From: Scatomorpha merdigallinarum
GTDB lineage: Bacteria > Bacillota > Clostridia > Oscillospirales > Oscillospiraceae
Length of the DNA: 44,661 nt
Reading direction: 5' to 3'
NCBI GenBank assembly: GCA_018710885.1
Contig: DVJA01000007.1
Span: forward strand, 1 to 44,661
A program made the translations under genes and the position numbers. Every line of letters begins with the position of its first letter. The first letter of the stretch is position 1. Below the pieces are notes generated by a model that ran no database searches, was not told the DNA's origin, and was given only the letters and a program-made list of their open reading frames with translations. Below, piece after piece: positions 8,316 through 16,752 of the stretch.

Positions 8316-9628
8316 TTTATATGCGGCATTACCAGCGCCTCGATTCCGTAGAAGCCTCTCACGCGCCGGCCTGCCGCATTTATTATGTTGTTGCAGTATT
8401 CGAGATTATATTTTCCCGAAGCTGAAACCAGCGCATCGCTGAAGCTGCGCGGCTTGAGCGCCGTCAGGTTATTCTCCTCGCACCACATCCGGTAGATCTC
8501 GTAGCAGTCCTTTGAACTGATGGACGCGTCCGCTTTCAGACGGATGTAGCCCTCGGATTCAAGGAAGTCGTAGACATTGTTGTTGTCGCGCTTGACGGCC
8601 TCACGGTTTTCCCTAGTCCGCGCGCTCTCGGTGAACTTGAAATTGTTCTCCACAAGCCGTTTGAGACCCTCAAAAGCCCAGAGGAAGATGCCCTCAACCT
8701 CGGCCTTCATTTTCTCGGCGAGGTCGGGGTCGTCCACACGGTCAGCGGCCTTTTCCCTCGTGGTCAGCACGAGCTGACGCCGGTAGAACCCGTCGCTGCG
8801 GTCAAAGAGCGCCTGCAAGTCGCCGTTGCTGAACGCCAGCAGCCGCGCGTACATCCAGCCCTGGTAGCTCTGCTTGCCCTTGCGCTCCAAGTCCATTTTG
8901 CCCTGCGCCGTGACGATGGACTTGACGTAGTTGGTTTGCCTCAACGCCTCCATGCGCATGTCGTCGTCAATGCACAGGAGAACGTGCTCGAGGTCGGCGC
9001 GGGCGAAGCGGTTTTCGGAAATTTTCCCTATGCTGCCGTCTTTCATATTGCAGCCGAACAGGGCAGAGAGCACCGCGCCTATCTGGCTCTTACCCTCGCC
9101 ACCGCTGCCCTTGATGACCATCATGCGCTGCCCCTTGTTGCTGGGTATGAGGCAGTAGCCGATGAACTCCTGCAAGGTGGGTATGTCCTCGGGATAGAGC
9201 AGCTCACCGAGAAATTTTAGCCACCGCTCAGGCTTCGGAGCGTTGGGGTCGTAGGCAACCGGCAAGCGGCTGCGCACAATTTTGCTTCTACCCTCGGTGA
9301 ACGAGCCATCAAGCATGAGCGTGCCGTTTGCTAGGTGGATGCGGTCAGACTCCGGCGGCAAGCCCTCCACGCGCGCCGCGAGCTTCATCAGCTCCATGAT
9401 GTTGCTTATCTTTCGCGGGATATTGCTCACGGCGCAGCAGCGCAGCTCCTCAAATATTTCGCCGCGCAAGGGCAGCTCGTCCGTGACTCGTCCGTCGGGC
9501 GTGAAGAACGCGCCGTCCGTGTAGACGAGCTTATGCCGGCTCAGGAAGTCGTCGCAGAACAGAGCCTCGTTGATGCTCTTGCCGTCAAACCAAAAGGGCG
9601 CGTCAGGCGACCTTAGCTTTTTTGCCAT
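8306..9628 (-). CDS. D5/SF3-type DNA helicase, phage/plasmid primase C-terminal family
   Basis: A 440-residue replication protein. Residues about 15-130 resemble the D5_N domain that precedes the helicase in phage and plasmid primase-helicases. Then comes an SF3 P-loop IKGSGGEGKSQIG (Lys180), an acidic Walker B CIDDDM, and a C-terminal winged-helix part. Start ATG 9628 has GGAGGAG upstream and overlaps the end of the CHC2 gene by 26 bp, so the two are translationally linked. With that gene it forms a split primase-helicase that probably replicates the excised circle or converts transferred single strands. Confidence 0.85.
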   Translation of the reverse strand: MAKKLRSPDAPFWFDGKSINEALFCDDFLSRHKLVYTDGAFFTPDGRVTDELPLRGEIFEELRCCAVSNIPRKISNIMELMKLAARVEGLPPESDRIHLANGTLMLDGSFTEGRSKIVRSRLPVAYDPNAPKPERWLKFLGELLYPEDIPTLQEFIGYCLIPSNKGQRMMVIKGSGGEGKSQIGAVLSALFGCNMKDGSIGKISENRFARADLEHVLLCIDDDMRMEALRQTNYVKSIVTAQGKMDLERKGKQSYQGWMYARLLAFSNGDLQALFDRSDGFYRRQLVLTTREKAADRVDDPDLAEKMKAEVEGIFLWAFEGLKRLVENNFKFTESARTRENREAVKRDNNNVYDFLESEGYIRLKADASISSKDCYEIYRMWCEENNLTALKPRSFSDALVSASGKYNLEYCNNIINAAGRRVRGFYGIEALVMPHINEF

Positions 9629-10079
9629 AGCGCTCCTCCTCCAACAGGTACTCGACGTAGTCCAGCTTCTTACAGGCTTCAACATAGCGCTCGTCCGGCT
9701 CGTCGTCAGGCGAGCGCGGCGCGAACTCGGCTTTCCAGTGCCTTAGCCGGTTCCGGTAGTCTCTCAGCTCCTGAATTTTTGAACGCGGCCTGCTCACATT
9801 CGGCTGCTTGTCCAGGGAGAGGCCGAAGTCGTAGGCGAGCTTCTTTGCGGCATCGTAACTGCTCAGGCCGAGCAGCCGCGCCGTGAGGTCAATCACGTCG
9901 CCGTGCGCCCCGCAGCCGAAGCAGAAGAAGTAGTCCTCGTTGAGCTTCATACTTGGGTGCCGGTCGTCGTGAAAGATGCAGCGCGTCATTCCAGTCCGGC
10001 CCACGTCCATTCCGTAGCGCTCCGCGGCCTCCGGCACGCTCACCGACGCTTTTGCGGTTTCGTACAGATTCAAAGGCAT
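9603..10079 (-). CDS. CHC2 zinc-finger protein, DnaG-type primase N-terminus only
   Basis: A 158-residue protein with the primase zinc-binding motif Cys34-x2-His37, Cys53-x2-Cys56 in CIFHDDRHPS...FFCFGCGAHGD. Only the template-recognition zinc domain is present, and no TOPRIM catalytic core follows. Start ATG 10079 has CAGGAGG upstream. The last 26 bases overlap the helicase gene. It may act with the D5-type helicase as a two-subunit primase, or as an initiator without primer synthesis. Other elements carry similar split arrangements. Confidence 0.82.
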   Translation of the reverse strand: MPLNLYETAKASVSVPEAAERYGMDVGRTGMTRCIFHDDRHPSMKLNEDYFFCFGCGAHGDVIDLTARLLGLSSYDAAKKLAYDFGLSLDKQPNVSRPRSKIQELRDYRNRLRHWKAEFAPRSPDDEPDERYVEACKKLDYVEYLLEEERYGKKAKVA

Positions 10080-10196
10080 TACCTCCTGAAAGAAAGATTG
10101 ACGGTCTTTGCCCGCCTGCCTGAATATACGGAGAAATTGCCCCTGAGCCTTGAAATCCCGCAAAACTGCAAGAAAAACAAAAAGCAGCCCCGCGTT

Positions 10197-10212
10197 CTTG
10201 CAAAAGTGCAAG
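10197..10212. promoter_or_regulatory. Candidate operator in the divergent replication/regulator region
   Basis: CTTGCA-AAAG-TGCAAG is a perfect inverted repeat between the minus-strand replication operon and the XRE regulator. A further half-site TGCAAG lies at 10168-10173. A CCCCGC/GCGGGG-type outer pairing surrounds it. The XRE protein is the obvious candidate ligand. Confidence 0.45.
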
Positions 10213-10234
10213 AGCGCAGGGCGGGGTGAAAATA

Positions 10235-10263
10235 TTGCCAGAACAGCTCGATTCAAGTATAAT
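10235..10263 (+). promoter_or_regulatory. Promoter of the XRE-sigma operon
   Basis: TTGCCA (10235-10240), 17 bp, TATAAT (10258-10263). The start codon follows 35 bp downstream. The candidate operator lies just upstream. Confidence 0.65.
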
Positions 10264-10297
10264 AACCGGAGAACTTTGCATAAAAGAGGTGGCACGC

Positions 10298-11131
10298 ATG
10301 GAGGGCGAATACCTGCCCGGGAACGTCCGGGAGCGCATACAGGAGCTGCTCCACGAGCGCAAAATAACACAGGCGCAGCTCGCGGAACGCATCGGCAGTA
10401 CGGAGAGCGCCGTCAGCCGATTCATCTCCGGAAAGACGGACAAGATAAGCGCCGAGCACATTATCCGCATCGCCAGGGCGTTCAACGTCTCCACAGACTT
10501 TTTGCTCGGCGTGGTGAACGTCCCAGACCGCAAGAACTACGACGTGGAGGAGCTGGGCCTGTCCGTGCAGGCGGCGAGGAATCTCTATACGGGCCGGGTC
10601 AACGCGGAGATTGTAAACCGGCTGCTGGAAAGCCCTCGTTTTGCCGAGGTCACATACATGATTGAGCAGTATTTCAACGACACGCTCGCGGAGGGCTTCG
10701 CTGCGCAGAACCAGATGTACGCTTCCATCAGTGCGCTGCTGCGCCGCGACGTCAAGACCGACGCCGCCGTGCAGGCCGCGCGGGACGCGAACCGGCAGCG
10801 CGTGCCGGTTTACCAGGCAGACCTCACTATGATACAAAACAGCTTCATGGCGGCGCTCAAAGAGGTCAAGCGCGAGCTGGGCAACGACCTAACGGCGGCG
10901 CAGAAGCTGACCAAAGAGGTCACACAGCAGATGTACGTCTCGCTGACCAAAGGCGGGGACGTACAAAAGGCGCAGGTGACGCCGGAGCTGTTCGCGTCGG
11001 CCGTCACGCAGAGCGTCGCTGGCATGGAGGGCGCGCAACCTGAGGCGCTCGAAAAGCTCGGAAAGGCGCTCGCGGAGTTTGCGCAGGCCACCATGGACTA
11101 CGCGAAGGAGAAACAGGATGCCGAACAATGA
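10298..11131 (+). CDS. XRE-family transcriptional regulator with long C-terminal domain
   Basis: A 277-residue protein with a Cro/CI-type HTH at about residues 8-65 (ITQAQLAERIGSTESAVSRFISG, then IRIARAFNVSTDFLLG). The remaining 200 residues are helical with no recognised domain. Start ATG 10298 has AGAGGTGG upstream; earlier in-frame starts lack an RBS. It is divergent from the CHC2-helicase-mob operon, with a palindrome in the shared control region, so it probably regulates the element's replication and transfer genes. It overlaps the sigma-like gene by 14 bp. Confidence 0.85.
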   Translation: MEGEYLPGNVRERIQELLHERKITQAQLAERIGSTESAVSRFISGKTDKISAEHIIRIARAFNVSTDFLLGVVNVPDRKNYDVEELGLSVQAARNLYTGRVNAEIVNRLLESPRFAEVTYMIEQYFNDTLAEGFAAQNQMYASISALLRRDVKTDAAVQAARDANRQRVPVYQADLTMIQNSFMAALKEVKRELGNDLTAAQKLTKEVTQQMYVSLTKGGDVQKAQVTPELFASAVTQSVAGMEGAQPEALEKLGKALAEFAQATMDYAKEKQDAEQ

Positions 11132-11750
11132 GCGGCTCTGCGCGCTTGCGCAGGAGGGTGACGCCGCCGCGCGGGAGCAACTGTTGGAGCGCAACATGGG
11201 CTTCGTCCGCAAGCTGGCGCTTGAGGTGTACGGCAAAGCCGGTGAAAGCGGCCCTGACGTTGACGACCTTGTGCAGGAGGGCTGCATCGGGCTGCTGAGC
11301 GCGATTGACCGCTTTGACGCCGAACACGGCATGAAATTCCTAACCTACGCCGCACTGGCGATACGCAACGCCATGACGGACTGCGCCCGTGCGGCGCTCT
11401 CACAGTTTGAGCGGCGGCTGGAGTTTGACGGTTTGCAGCGCGTGCGCCTTGACGACGTGCTCGACGCCGACGAACGGCTGCTGCGTATAGAGGCTGTCGC
11501 CGACCCGCACGCGCAGACGCCGGAGCAGGTCGTTCTTAGACGCGAACAGCTAGCGGAGCTGTTCACCGGGCTGGACAACCTGACCGCCCGCGAGCAGACC
11601 TGGCTTCTCTACCGCCACGGCTTCACCGACGGCACCGAGCACCCGCTAACCGCCGCCGCGCGGCACTTCCACCTAAGCGATAACAGGGCGCGGTCGCTCG
11701 ACAAGCAGGCGCTGGACGATTTGCGGCTGGAGTTGCCGTGGTGGTATTAA
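11118..11750 (+). CDS. Sigma-70-family-like factor encoded by the element
   Basis: A 210-residue protein with a clear sigma region 2 (FVRKLALEVYG, DVDDLVQEGCIGLLSAIDRF, MKFLTYAALAIRNAM) and a C-terminal region-4-like HTH (LTAREQTWLLYRHGF...AAARHFHLSDNRARSLDKQ). Start ATG 11118 is inside the end of the XRE gene, with AAGGAG seven bases upstream. Conjugative elements of the Tn916 group also encode small sigma-like proteins, but this one is longer and has both DNA-binding regions. It could direct transcription of transfer or excision genes. Confidence 0.8.
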   Translation: MPNNERLCALAQEGDAAAREQLLERNMGFVRKLALEVYGKAGESGPDVDDLVQEGCIGLLSAIDRFDAEHGMKFLTYAALAIRNAMTDCARAALSQFERRLEFDGLQRVRLDDVLDADERLLRIEAVADPHAQTPEQVVLRREQLAELFTGLDNLTAREQTWLLYRHGFTDGTEHPLTAAARHFHLSDNRARSLDKQALDDLRLELPWWY

Positions 11751-11758
11751 GAAACCGT

Positions 11759-11783
11759 GGTGCGTTCCGTTTTGGAACGCACC
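11759..11783 (+). terminator. Hairpin after the sigma-like gene, possible terminator
   Basis: A perfect 10-bp stem GGTGCGTTCC/GGAACGCACC with loop GTTTT, 9 bp after the stop codon. The downstream T run is missing, so termination strength is uncertain. The rest of the gap up to 11910 shows no gene. Confidence 0.45.
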
Positions 11784-11909
11784 GTTGCAGAAAAAATCTA
11801 AGCTTTCATATTATGACGGCTTTATTTCCACGAGTCTATATAGCCTTGTTTAGCTGCACTGGGAAAAGGCAGATATCGCACACATGTTTTGATCGAACCG
11901 CGGCTTATC

Positions 11910-11938
11910 TTGCGGGAAATACTCATAACTGGTATAAT
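11910..11938 (+). promoter_or_regulatory. Promoter of the hsd operon
   Basis: TTGCGG (11910-11915), 17 bp, TATAAT (11933-11938), 75 bp before the hsdM start. It would drive hsdM, hsdS, the TIR gene, the AbiJ-like gene and hsdR as one unit. Confidence 0.6.
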
Positions 11939-12012
11939 TAATAGATAAACCGATGGATAAGATTTGTTGGTCGAAATTCAGTGGACAGTTCGAGCACAAC
12001 TGGAGGAAAATA

Positions 12013-13830
12013 ATGATTAACATCCGCAAACTTGAAACAGAGCTGTGGGAATCTGCCGACCTGCTGCGGGCCGGGTCCAAGCTGACATCCAACCAATATT
12101 GTATGCCTGTTTTGGGGCTGATTTTCCTGCGCTATGCCTACAGCCGCTTCAAGCTGGTGGAGGCTGAGATCCTAAAGAACCGCCCCGTGCGCAACGGCCG
12201 GGTGCTGCCGGTGGAGAAAAGCGACTTTGCCTCCCGTAGCGCCCTTTTTCTCCCCAAAGAGGCCCAGTACACCTATCTGGTGGAGCTGCCGGAGAACATC
12301 GCCGCCGCCGGGCTGACTAATCGAAACGGCCAGGTCATGAACAGCCTGGGCGAAGTGGTCAACAACGCCATGGAGCTGGTAGAGGAGCAGAGCGAGCAGC
12401 TCGCCGGCGTGCTGCCCAAGGACTATACCATGTTCTCCGACGAGTTGCTGGCAGAGTTGCTGCGGATCTTCAACAACAGCGCCCTGGATGATGTGGGCGG
12501 CGACGTGATTGGCCGCATTTATGAATACTTCCTCAACAAATTCGCCAAGAATATAGCCCAGGATGACGGGGTGTTCTTCACCCCTAAATCCCTGGTCAAG
12601 ATGATCGTTAACATTCTGGAACCCAAGGAGGGCATCCTGCTGGATCCGGCCTGCGGCAGCGGCGGTATGTTCGTCCAGACCGGATACTTTGTGGAGCGCG
12701 CCGGGATGCTGGCCAACAACACCATGACCTTCTACGGCCAGGAGAAGGTGGAGTACAACGCCCAGCTGTGCCTGATGAATCTGGCGGTTCACGGCCTGTC
12801 CGGGGTCATCAAGTCCGGGGACGAGGCCAACACCTTTTACCACGACGCCCACAATCTGGCCGGCTGCTGCGACTATGTGATGGCCAATCCTCCCTTTAAT
12901 GTGGACAAGGTGAAGGTGGAGTCGGCCCAGAGCGCCGGACGGCTGCCCTTTGGGATGCCTGCGGTCAACAAGAACAAGGAAGTCAGCAACGCCAACTACC
13001 TGTGGATCTCCTACTTTTACGCCTACCTGAACGAGCACGGCCGGGCCGGTTTTGTCATGGCCTCCTCTGCCACTGACAGCCAGAGCAAGGACAAGGACAT
13101 CCGAGAAAAGCTCGTACGCACCGGCCATGTGGACGTGATGATCTCGGTGGGCAACAACTTCTTCTACACCAAAAGCCTGCCCTGCTCCCTGTGGTTCTTT
13201 GACAAAGGGAAACAAGAAGGACTGCGGGACAAGGTGCTGTTCATCGACGCTCGAAATTATTACACCGTGGTGGATCGCACCCTAAACGAGTGGAGCGAGT
13301 GGCAATTGAAGAACCTGAACGCCATCGTGTGGCTGTACAGGGGAGAGGCAGACAAGTACCTGGCGTTGGTGGACGAGTACGCCGAAGCCCTGGCAAACCG
13401 AGATTTTCCTGCTGTGCTGGCACAATTAGAGGAGAAAAAGGTGCGGCTGAACGCCGAGGCCAAGGAAGAAATTGCCCAGGCCGCCCGGAAAGAGAAAAAG
13501 ATGCTCGAAGCCGCCTATGCCGAGAGCATGAGCGAACTGGAGGAGCTGATTCAGACCGCCAAGGAGGCCCTCTGGCTCACGGAGAAATTCGTGGACGGGG
13601 AGTACGCCGACATCCCCGGTCTGTGCAAAGCGGCTACCCTGGAGGAGATCGAGCAAAAGGGCTTCTCCCTTAGCCCCGGAGCCTATGTGGGAGTGGCCTC
13701 GGTGGAGGATGACGGAGTAGATTTCCACGAGCGGATGACAGAAATCCACAAAGAGCTGCTGAAACTTCAGGCAGAGTCCGACCGTCTGATGGAGACCATC
13801 TCGAAGAATTGGAAGGAGATGGGGCTGTGA
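12013..13830 (+). CDS. hsdM: Type I restriction-modification system, methyltransferase subunit
   Basis: A 605-residue N6-adenine DNA methyltransferase subunit that pairs with HsdS. The N-terminal helical domain begins at INIRKLETELWESADLLRAG. The SAM-binding motif I, DPACGSGGMF, is at about residue 211, and the catalytic NPPF is at about 291. The C-terminal part (about 460-600) is partly coiled coil, where HsdM contacts HsdS. Start ATG 12013 has GGAGG upstream; a start 20 codons earlier lacks an RBS. The stop overlaps the hsdS start (GTGA). Confidence 0.95.
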   Translation: MINIRKLETELWESADLLRAGSKLTSNQYCMPVLGLIFLRYAYSRFKLVEAEILKNRPVRNGRVLPVEKSDFASRSALFLPKEAQYTYLVELPENIAAAGLTNRNGQVMNSLGEVVNNAMELVEEQSEQLAGVLPKDYTMFSDELLAELLRIFNNSALDDVGGDVIGRIYEYFLNKFAKNIAQDDGVFFTPKSLVKMIVNILEPKEGILLDPACGSGGMFVQTGYFVERAGMLANNTMTFYGQEKVEYNAQLCLMNLAVHGLSGVIKSGDEANTFYHDAHNLAGCCDYVMANPPFNVDKVKVESAQSAGRLPFGMPAVNKNKEVSNANYLWISYFYAYLNEHGRAGFVMASSATDSQSKDKDIREKLVRTGHVDVMISVGNNFFYTKSLPCSLWFFDKGKQEGLRDKVLFIDARNYYTVVDRTLNEWSEWQLKNLNAIVWLYRGEADKYLALVDEYAEALANRDFPAVLAQLEEKKVRLNAEAKEEIAQAARKEKKMLEAAYAESMSELEELIQTAKEALWLTEKFVDGEYADIPGLCKAATLEEIEQKGFSLSPGAYVGVASVEDDGVDFHERMTEIHKELLKLQAESDRLMETISKNWKEMGL

Positions 13831-14999
13831 ATTTTTTAGACAAAGTAACATTAAATCCTTTTGTCTCATTAAAGAAGGGGTTTGCCTACCCGTTTATTGA
13901 GATGGCCAATGTTGGAAGGTATGCACGCGAGCCGAAGAAGGTTGATATTAAGGTGTATACATCGGGAAGTCGATTTGCGGATGGCGACACGGTCATTGCC
14001 CGGATAACACCATGCCTTCAAAACGGGAAAGGCTTCTATTGTCAAAATATCGGTGCGGGGTTTGGTTCAACTGAGTTTATTGTATTGAGGCCTAAAGATC
14101 AAACTGTTGATAACAGATATTTGTATTATCTGATGCAGACCAACTATATTCGGGAAAAAATGATAAAATCTATGGTTGGTGCCTCCGGAAGGCAGAGGGT
14201 CAATAACGATGTCTTTGCCTCAATAGATATTTCTTTTCCAAAAATTGAAATCCAGCGCCGCATTGCTGATATTCTTTCTGCCTATGACGACCTGATCGAA
14301 AACAACCGCAAGCAGATTAAACTGCTGGAGGAGGCAGCTCATCGCCTGTACAAAGAGTGGTTCATAGACCTGCGCTTCCCCGGCCATGAGCACACCAAAA
14401 TCGTGGACGGTGTGCCGGAGGGGTGGGAAAAGTGCTCTCTTGGCGATGTGATAGAATTTGATCCAAAGGTGCAACTAACCAAAGATCGGGTAAAGCAATT
14501 TGTTCCCATGTCTGCATTAAGTACATCTTCTATGGTGCTGGATATGGCCGAGTTTAGTGAGATAACATCCAATTCAGGAAGTAAATTTCAAAATGGAGAT
14601 ACGTTACTTGCCAGAATAACCCCATGCTTAGAGAATGGAAAAACCGCCTTTGTTCACGGAATTCAATCTTCAGAAGGGGCGGTAGGTTCTACTGAGTACA
14701 TTGTAATGCGATCAAAGCGGCTGAATCAGTATATGGTTTATCTCCATGCCAGGACGGATGGTTTCAGGCAATCAGCAATCAACAGCATGAGTGGGAGCGA
14801 TGGGCGGCAACGGGTCAAGGCAGATAAATTGAAGGTGCTTTCTTATTTACTTCCACCGGCTACAGTGGTCAATCAATTTGGGCAATTTGCAGCGCCTATT
14901 TTTGAGTTGGTTTTTGATTTGAGTGAGCAGGCTTTCCAAGCAGCCTGTGCTCGCGAACGCATATTGCCTAAGCTGATGAGCGGAGAAGTGGAGGTGTGA
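13827..14999 (+). CDS. hsdS: Type I restriction-modification specificity subunit
   Basis: A 390-residue protein that selects the bipartite DNA target. It has two target-recognition domains (about 1-150 and 200-350), each followed by a conserved helical spacer (IQRRIADILSAYDDLIENNRKQIKLLEEAAHRLYKEWF and the C-terminal copy). The two TRDs resemble each other: GSRFADGDTVIARITPCLQNGK versus GSKFQNGDTLLARITPCLENGK. The start is GTG 13827, overlapping the hsdM stop, with AAGGAG eight bases upstream. The reading frame is intact. Base composition falls sharply toward AT here. Confidence 0.93.
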   Translation: MNFLDKVTLNPFVSLKKGFAYPFIEMANVGRYAREPKKVDIKVYTSGSRFADGDTVIARITPCLQNGKGFYCQNIGAGFGSTEFIVLRPKDQTVDNRYLYYLMQTNYIREKMIKSMVGASGRQRVNNDVFASIDISFPKIEIQRRIADILSAYDDLIENNRKQIKLLEEAAHRLYKEWFIDLRFPGHEHTKIVDGVPEGWEKCSLGDVIEFDPKVQLTKDRVKQFVPMSALSTSSMVLDMAEFSEITSNSGSKFQNGDTLLARITPCLENGKTAFVHGIQSSEGAVGSTEYIVMRSKRLNQYMVYLHARTDGFRQSAINSMSGSDGRQRVKADKLKVLSYLLPPATVVNQFGQFAAPIFELVFDLSEQAFQAACARERILPKLMSGEVEV

Positions 15000-15001
15000 A
15001 A

Positions 15002-15895
15002 ATGGACAACCCTACTGTGTTTATCTCATATTCTCATGATGACAAACAACATGAAGAGTGGGTGTTAAAATTGGCTTCAGCTTTGCGTTCTCACGGAGTG
15101 AATGCGATTCTTGACCAATGGGATTTGAGATTGGGGTCAGATCTTCGTTTCTTTATGGAGAAGGGTCTGTCGGCTTCCAACCTTGTGCTGTGTGTTTGCT
15201 CAGAAATGTATGTACAAAAAGTAAATTCGGGTGAAGGTGGAGCTGGATATGAAGGGATGATTATTTCACAACCTTTGCTCAGTAATGCAAATTCAGAGTT
15301 TGTAATACCAATCGTGAGAAACAACCCTTCACAACAAAAAATTCCTATGACCTTTGGAACTAAATATTACATTGATTTTTCTGATGATACCCGATATGTT
15401 GAAAAATATTGGGAACTCTTGGAGCGAATATATGGGGAAGACACAAAGAAGAAACCTCCTCTTGGCGAAAATCCGTTCTCGGAGAAACTAAGCAAAGCAA
15501 TTGCTGCAAACACAGAAATTGAGAAAGTCTTGTATCACTCTCCAACAATGGATGGAACAGTAACTTTCCGTTATGATAACAATAACGGGATGTACACCAT
15601 TGGCGATGGAGAATATGCATTTGATACACGCTGGAGTAGGGCTGGTAACAATTCCATCCATGTCTATGGCCTGATTGGGTATATTCCTGGTGAAACTGTC
15701 ATCCCTGATGCAGGTCACCTCTATAACTATGATTACTCCAGTAAAGCGCGGACTATAAAAAGCGGAGAAATCGTTATTTTTCAAAATCTTAATCACCATT
15801 TTGCCGCTGTGAAACTTGGCTCAGTAAAAAGCGGTAGCCACGGCAATCTATATGATGAAATGATCTTTGACTATCACATTTATTGTCCAGAATAA
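15002..15895 (+). CDS. TIR/SEFIR-domain protein with unknown C-terminal beta-rich domain
   Basis: A 297-residue protein. Residues 1-140 form a TIR/SEFIR-like domain: VFISYSHDD, then ILDQWDLRLGSDL and the helix FFMEKGLSASN, whose Glu53 sits where NADase-type TIR domains have their catalytic Glu. Residues about 175-297 are rich in Tyr, Asn, Gly and Asp, with GDGEYAFDTRWSRAGNNSIHVY, and look like a beta-rich sensor or ligand-binding domain I do not recognise. No transmembrane segment. It is embedded in the hsd operon, so I infer an anti-phage effector that may fire when restriction is evaded. GGAGGTG precedes ATG 15002. Confidence 0.8.
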   Translation: MDNPTVFISYSHDDKQHEEWVLKLASALRSHGVNAILDQWDLRLGSDLRFFMEKGLSASNLVLCVCSEMYVQKVNSGEGGAGYEGMIISQPLLSNANSEFVIPIVRNNPSQQKIPMTFGTKYYIDFSDDTRYVEKYWELLERIYGEDTKKKPPLGENPFSEKLSKAIAANTEIEKVLYHSPTMDGTVTFRYDNNNGMYTIGDGEYAFDTRWSRAGNNSIHVYGLIGYIPGETVIPDAGHLYNYDYSSKARTIKSGEIVIFQNLNHHFAAVKLGSVKSGSHGNLYDEMIFDYHIYCPE

Positions 15896-15911
15896 TGTAG
15901 AGGTGTGATAT

Positions 15912-16748
15912 ATGTCATCTTTTTCCGAAAGATATGGCCTTAACCTCCGCAAACAAATACAACTCGAAAATGTTGACTTGCCTTTGTTGAATCGATTGTG
16001 GAATATCTTCTATGAGCGGGAATATGAAACCGAAATATTTGATTTGGGAGGAGAAATTGGAGTTACTGAATATCTGTTAGATTCTTTTGGGCTTACCTAC
16101 GAATACCCACAGTCTGCCTTTGACATAAACCGCAATATTGAAAAGCTCAGGAACTTTTTAATAGACACAGAGTGGTACTTAATTTATGACTTTATTGAGA
16201 GATATGTGAGTTGCTTTCCAAAGAGTGCAGATAGAAACAACTTAGAGAAAGATATTAATCGGGTTTTGGAAGAAGAAAAGTCCGGTTATCGAATGTTAAG
16301 AGGACTTATAACCCCGATAACAAACATAGGTGAGCTGGATTCTTTGAAAGAGTCCATGTCAACTAAGTATGTTTCTGTAAATACACACATGGAAAAGGCT
16401 CTGCAGCTTTTTTCTCAGCGCAGATCCCCTGATTACGAAAACTCGATCAAAGAATCTATTAGTGCAGTTGAAGCTATGTGCTGTATTATTACCAATGAAA
16501 CAGGATCGCAAGCTACATTAGGAAAGACCATTAGGAAGTTGAAAGAAAAAGGAATACATATTCATTCCGCAATGGAAAGCGCGTTTTCTTCATTATATGG
16601 CTACACGTCTGATGAAGCTGGAATCAGGCACGGAGGCATAGACTTCACTAACGCTCCGGCTGAGGATGCTAAGTATATGCTGATTTCCTGCTCAGCGTTT
16701 ATAAACTACTTAGTTGAAAAATGGGCAAAAGCGAATAATAAGGAGTGA
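15912..16748 (+). CDS. AbiJ-like/HEPN-superfamily protein, predicted abortive infection factor
   Basis: A 278-residue soluble protein. The C-terminal half (about 150-278) resembles AbiJ-type and HEPN-like proteins: IKESISAVEAMCCIIT, LGKTIRKLKEKG, then YGYTSDEAGIRHGGIDF, in which an Arg-His pair falls at the usual HEPN catalytic region. The N-terminal half (about 1-140) is helical and probably a variable sensor domain. It is co-directional with the TIR gene, 16 bp downstream, with an RBS GAGGTG. AT-rich codon use marks it, with the TIR gene, as a later insertion between hsdS and hsdR. RNase activity is inference. Confidence 0.65.
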   Translation: MSSFSERYGLNLRKQIQLENVDLPLLNRLWNIFYEREYETEIFDLGGEIGVTEYLLDSFGLTYEYPQSAFDINRNIEKLRNFLIDTEWYLIYDFIERYVSCFPKSADRNNLEKDINRVLEEEKSGYRMLRGLITPITNIGELDSLKESMSTKYVSVNTHMEKALQLFSQRRSPDYENSIKESISAVEAMCCIITNETGSQATLGKTIRKLKEKGIHIHSAMESAFSSLYGYTSDEAGIRHGGIDFTNAPAEDAKYMLISCSAFINYLVEKWAKANNKE

Positions 16749-16752
16749 CACC

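Noticed and set aside
12172..13215. Long minus-strand reading frame opposite hsdM
   Set aside because: No family features or RBS; hsdM motifs on the plus strand explain the region.
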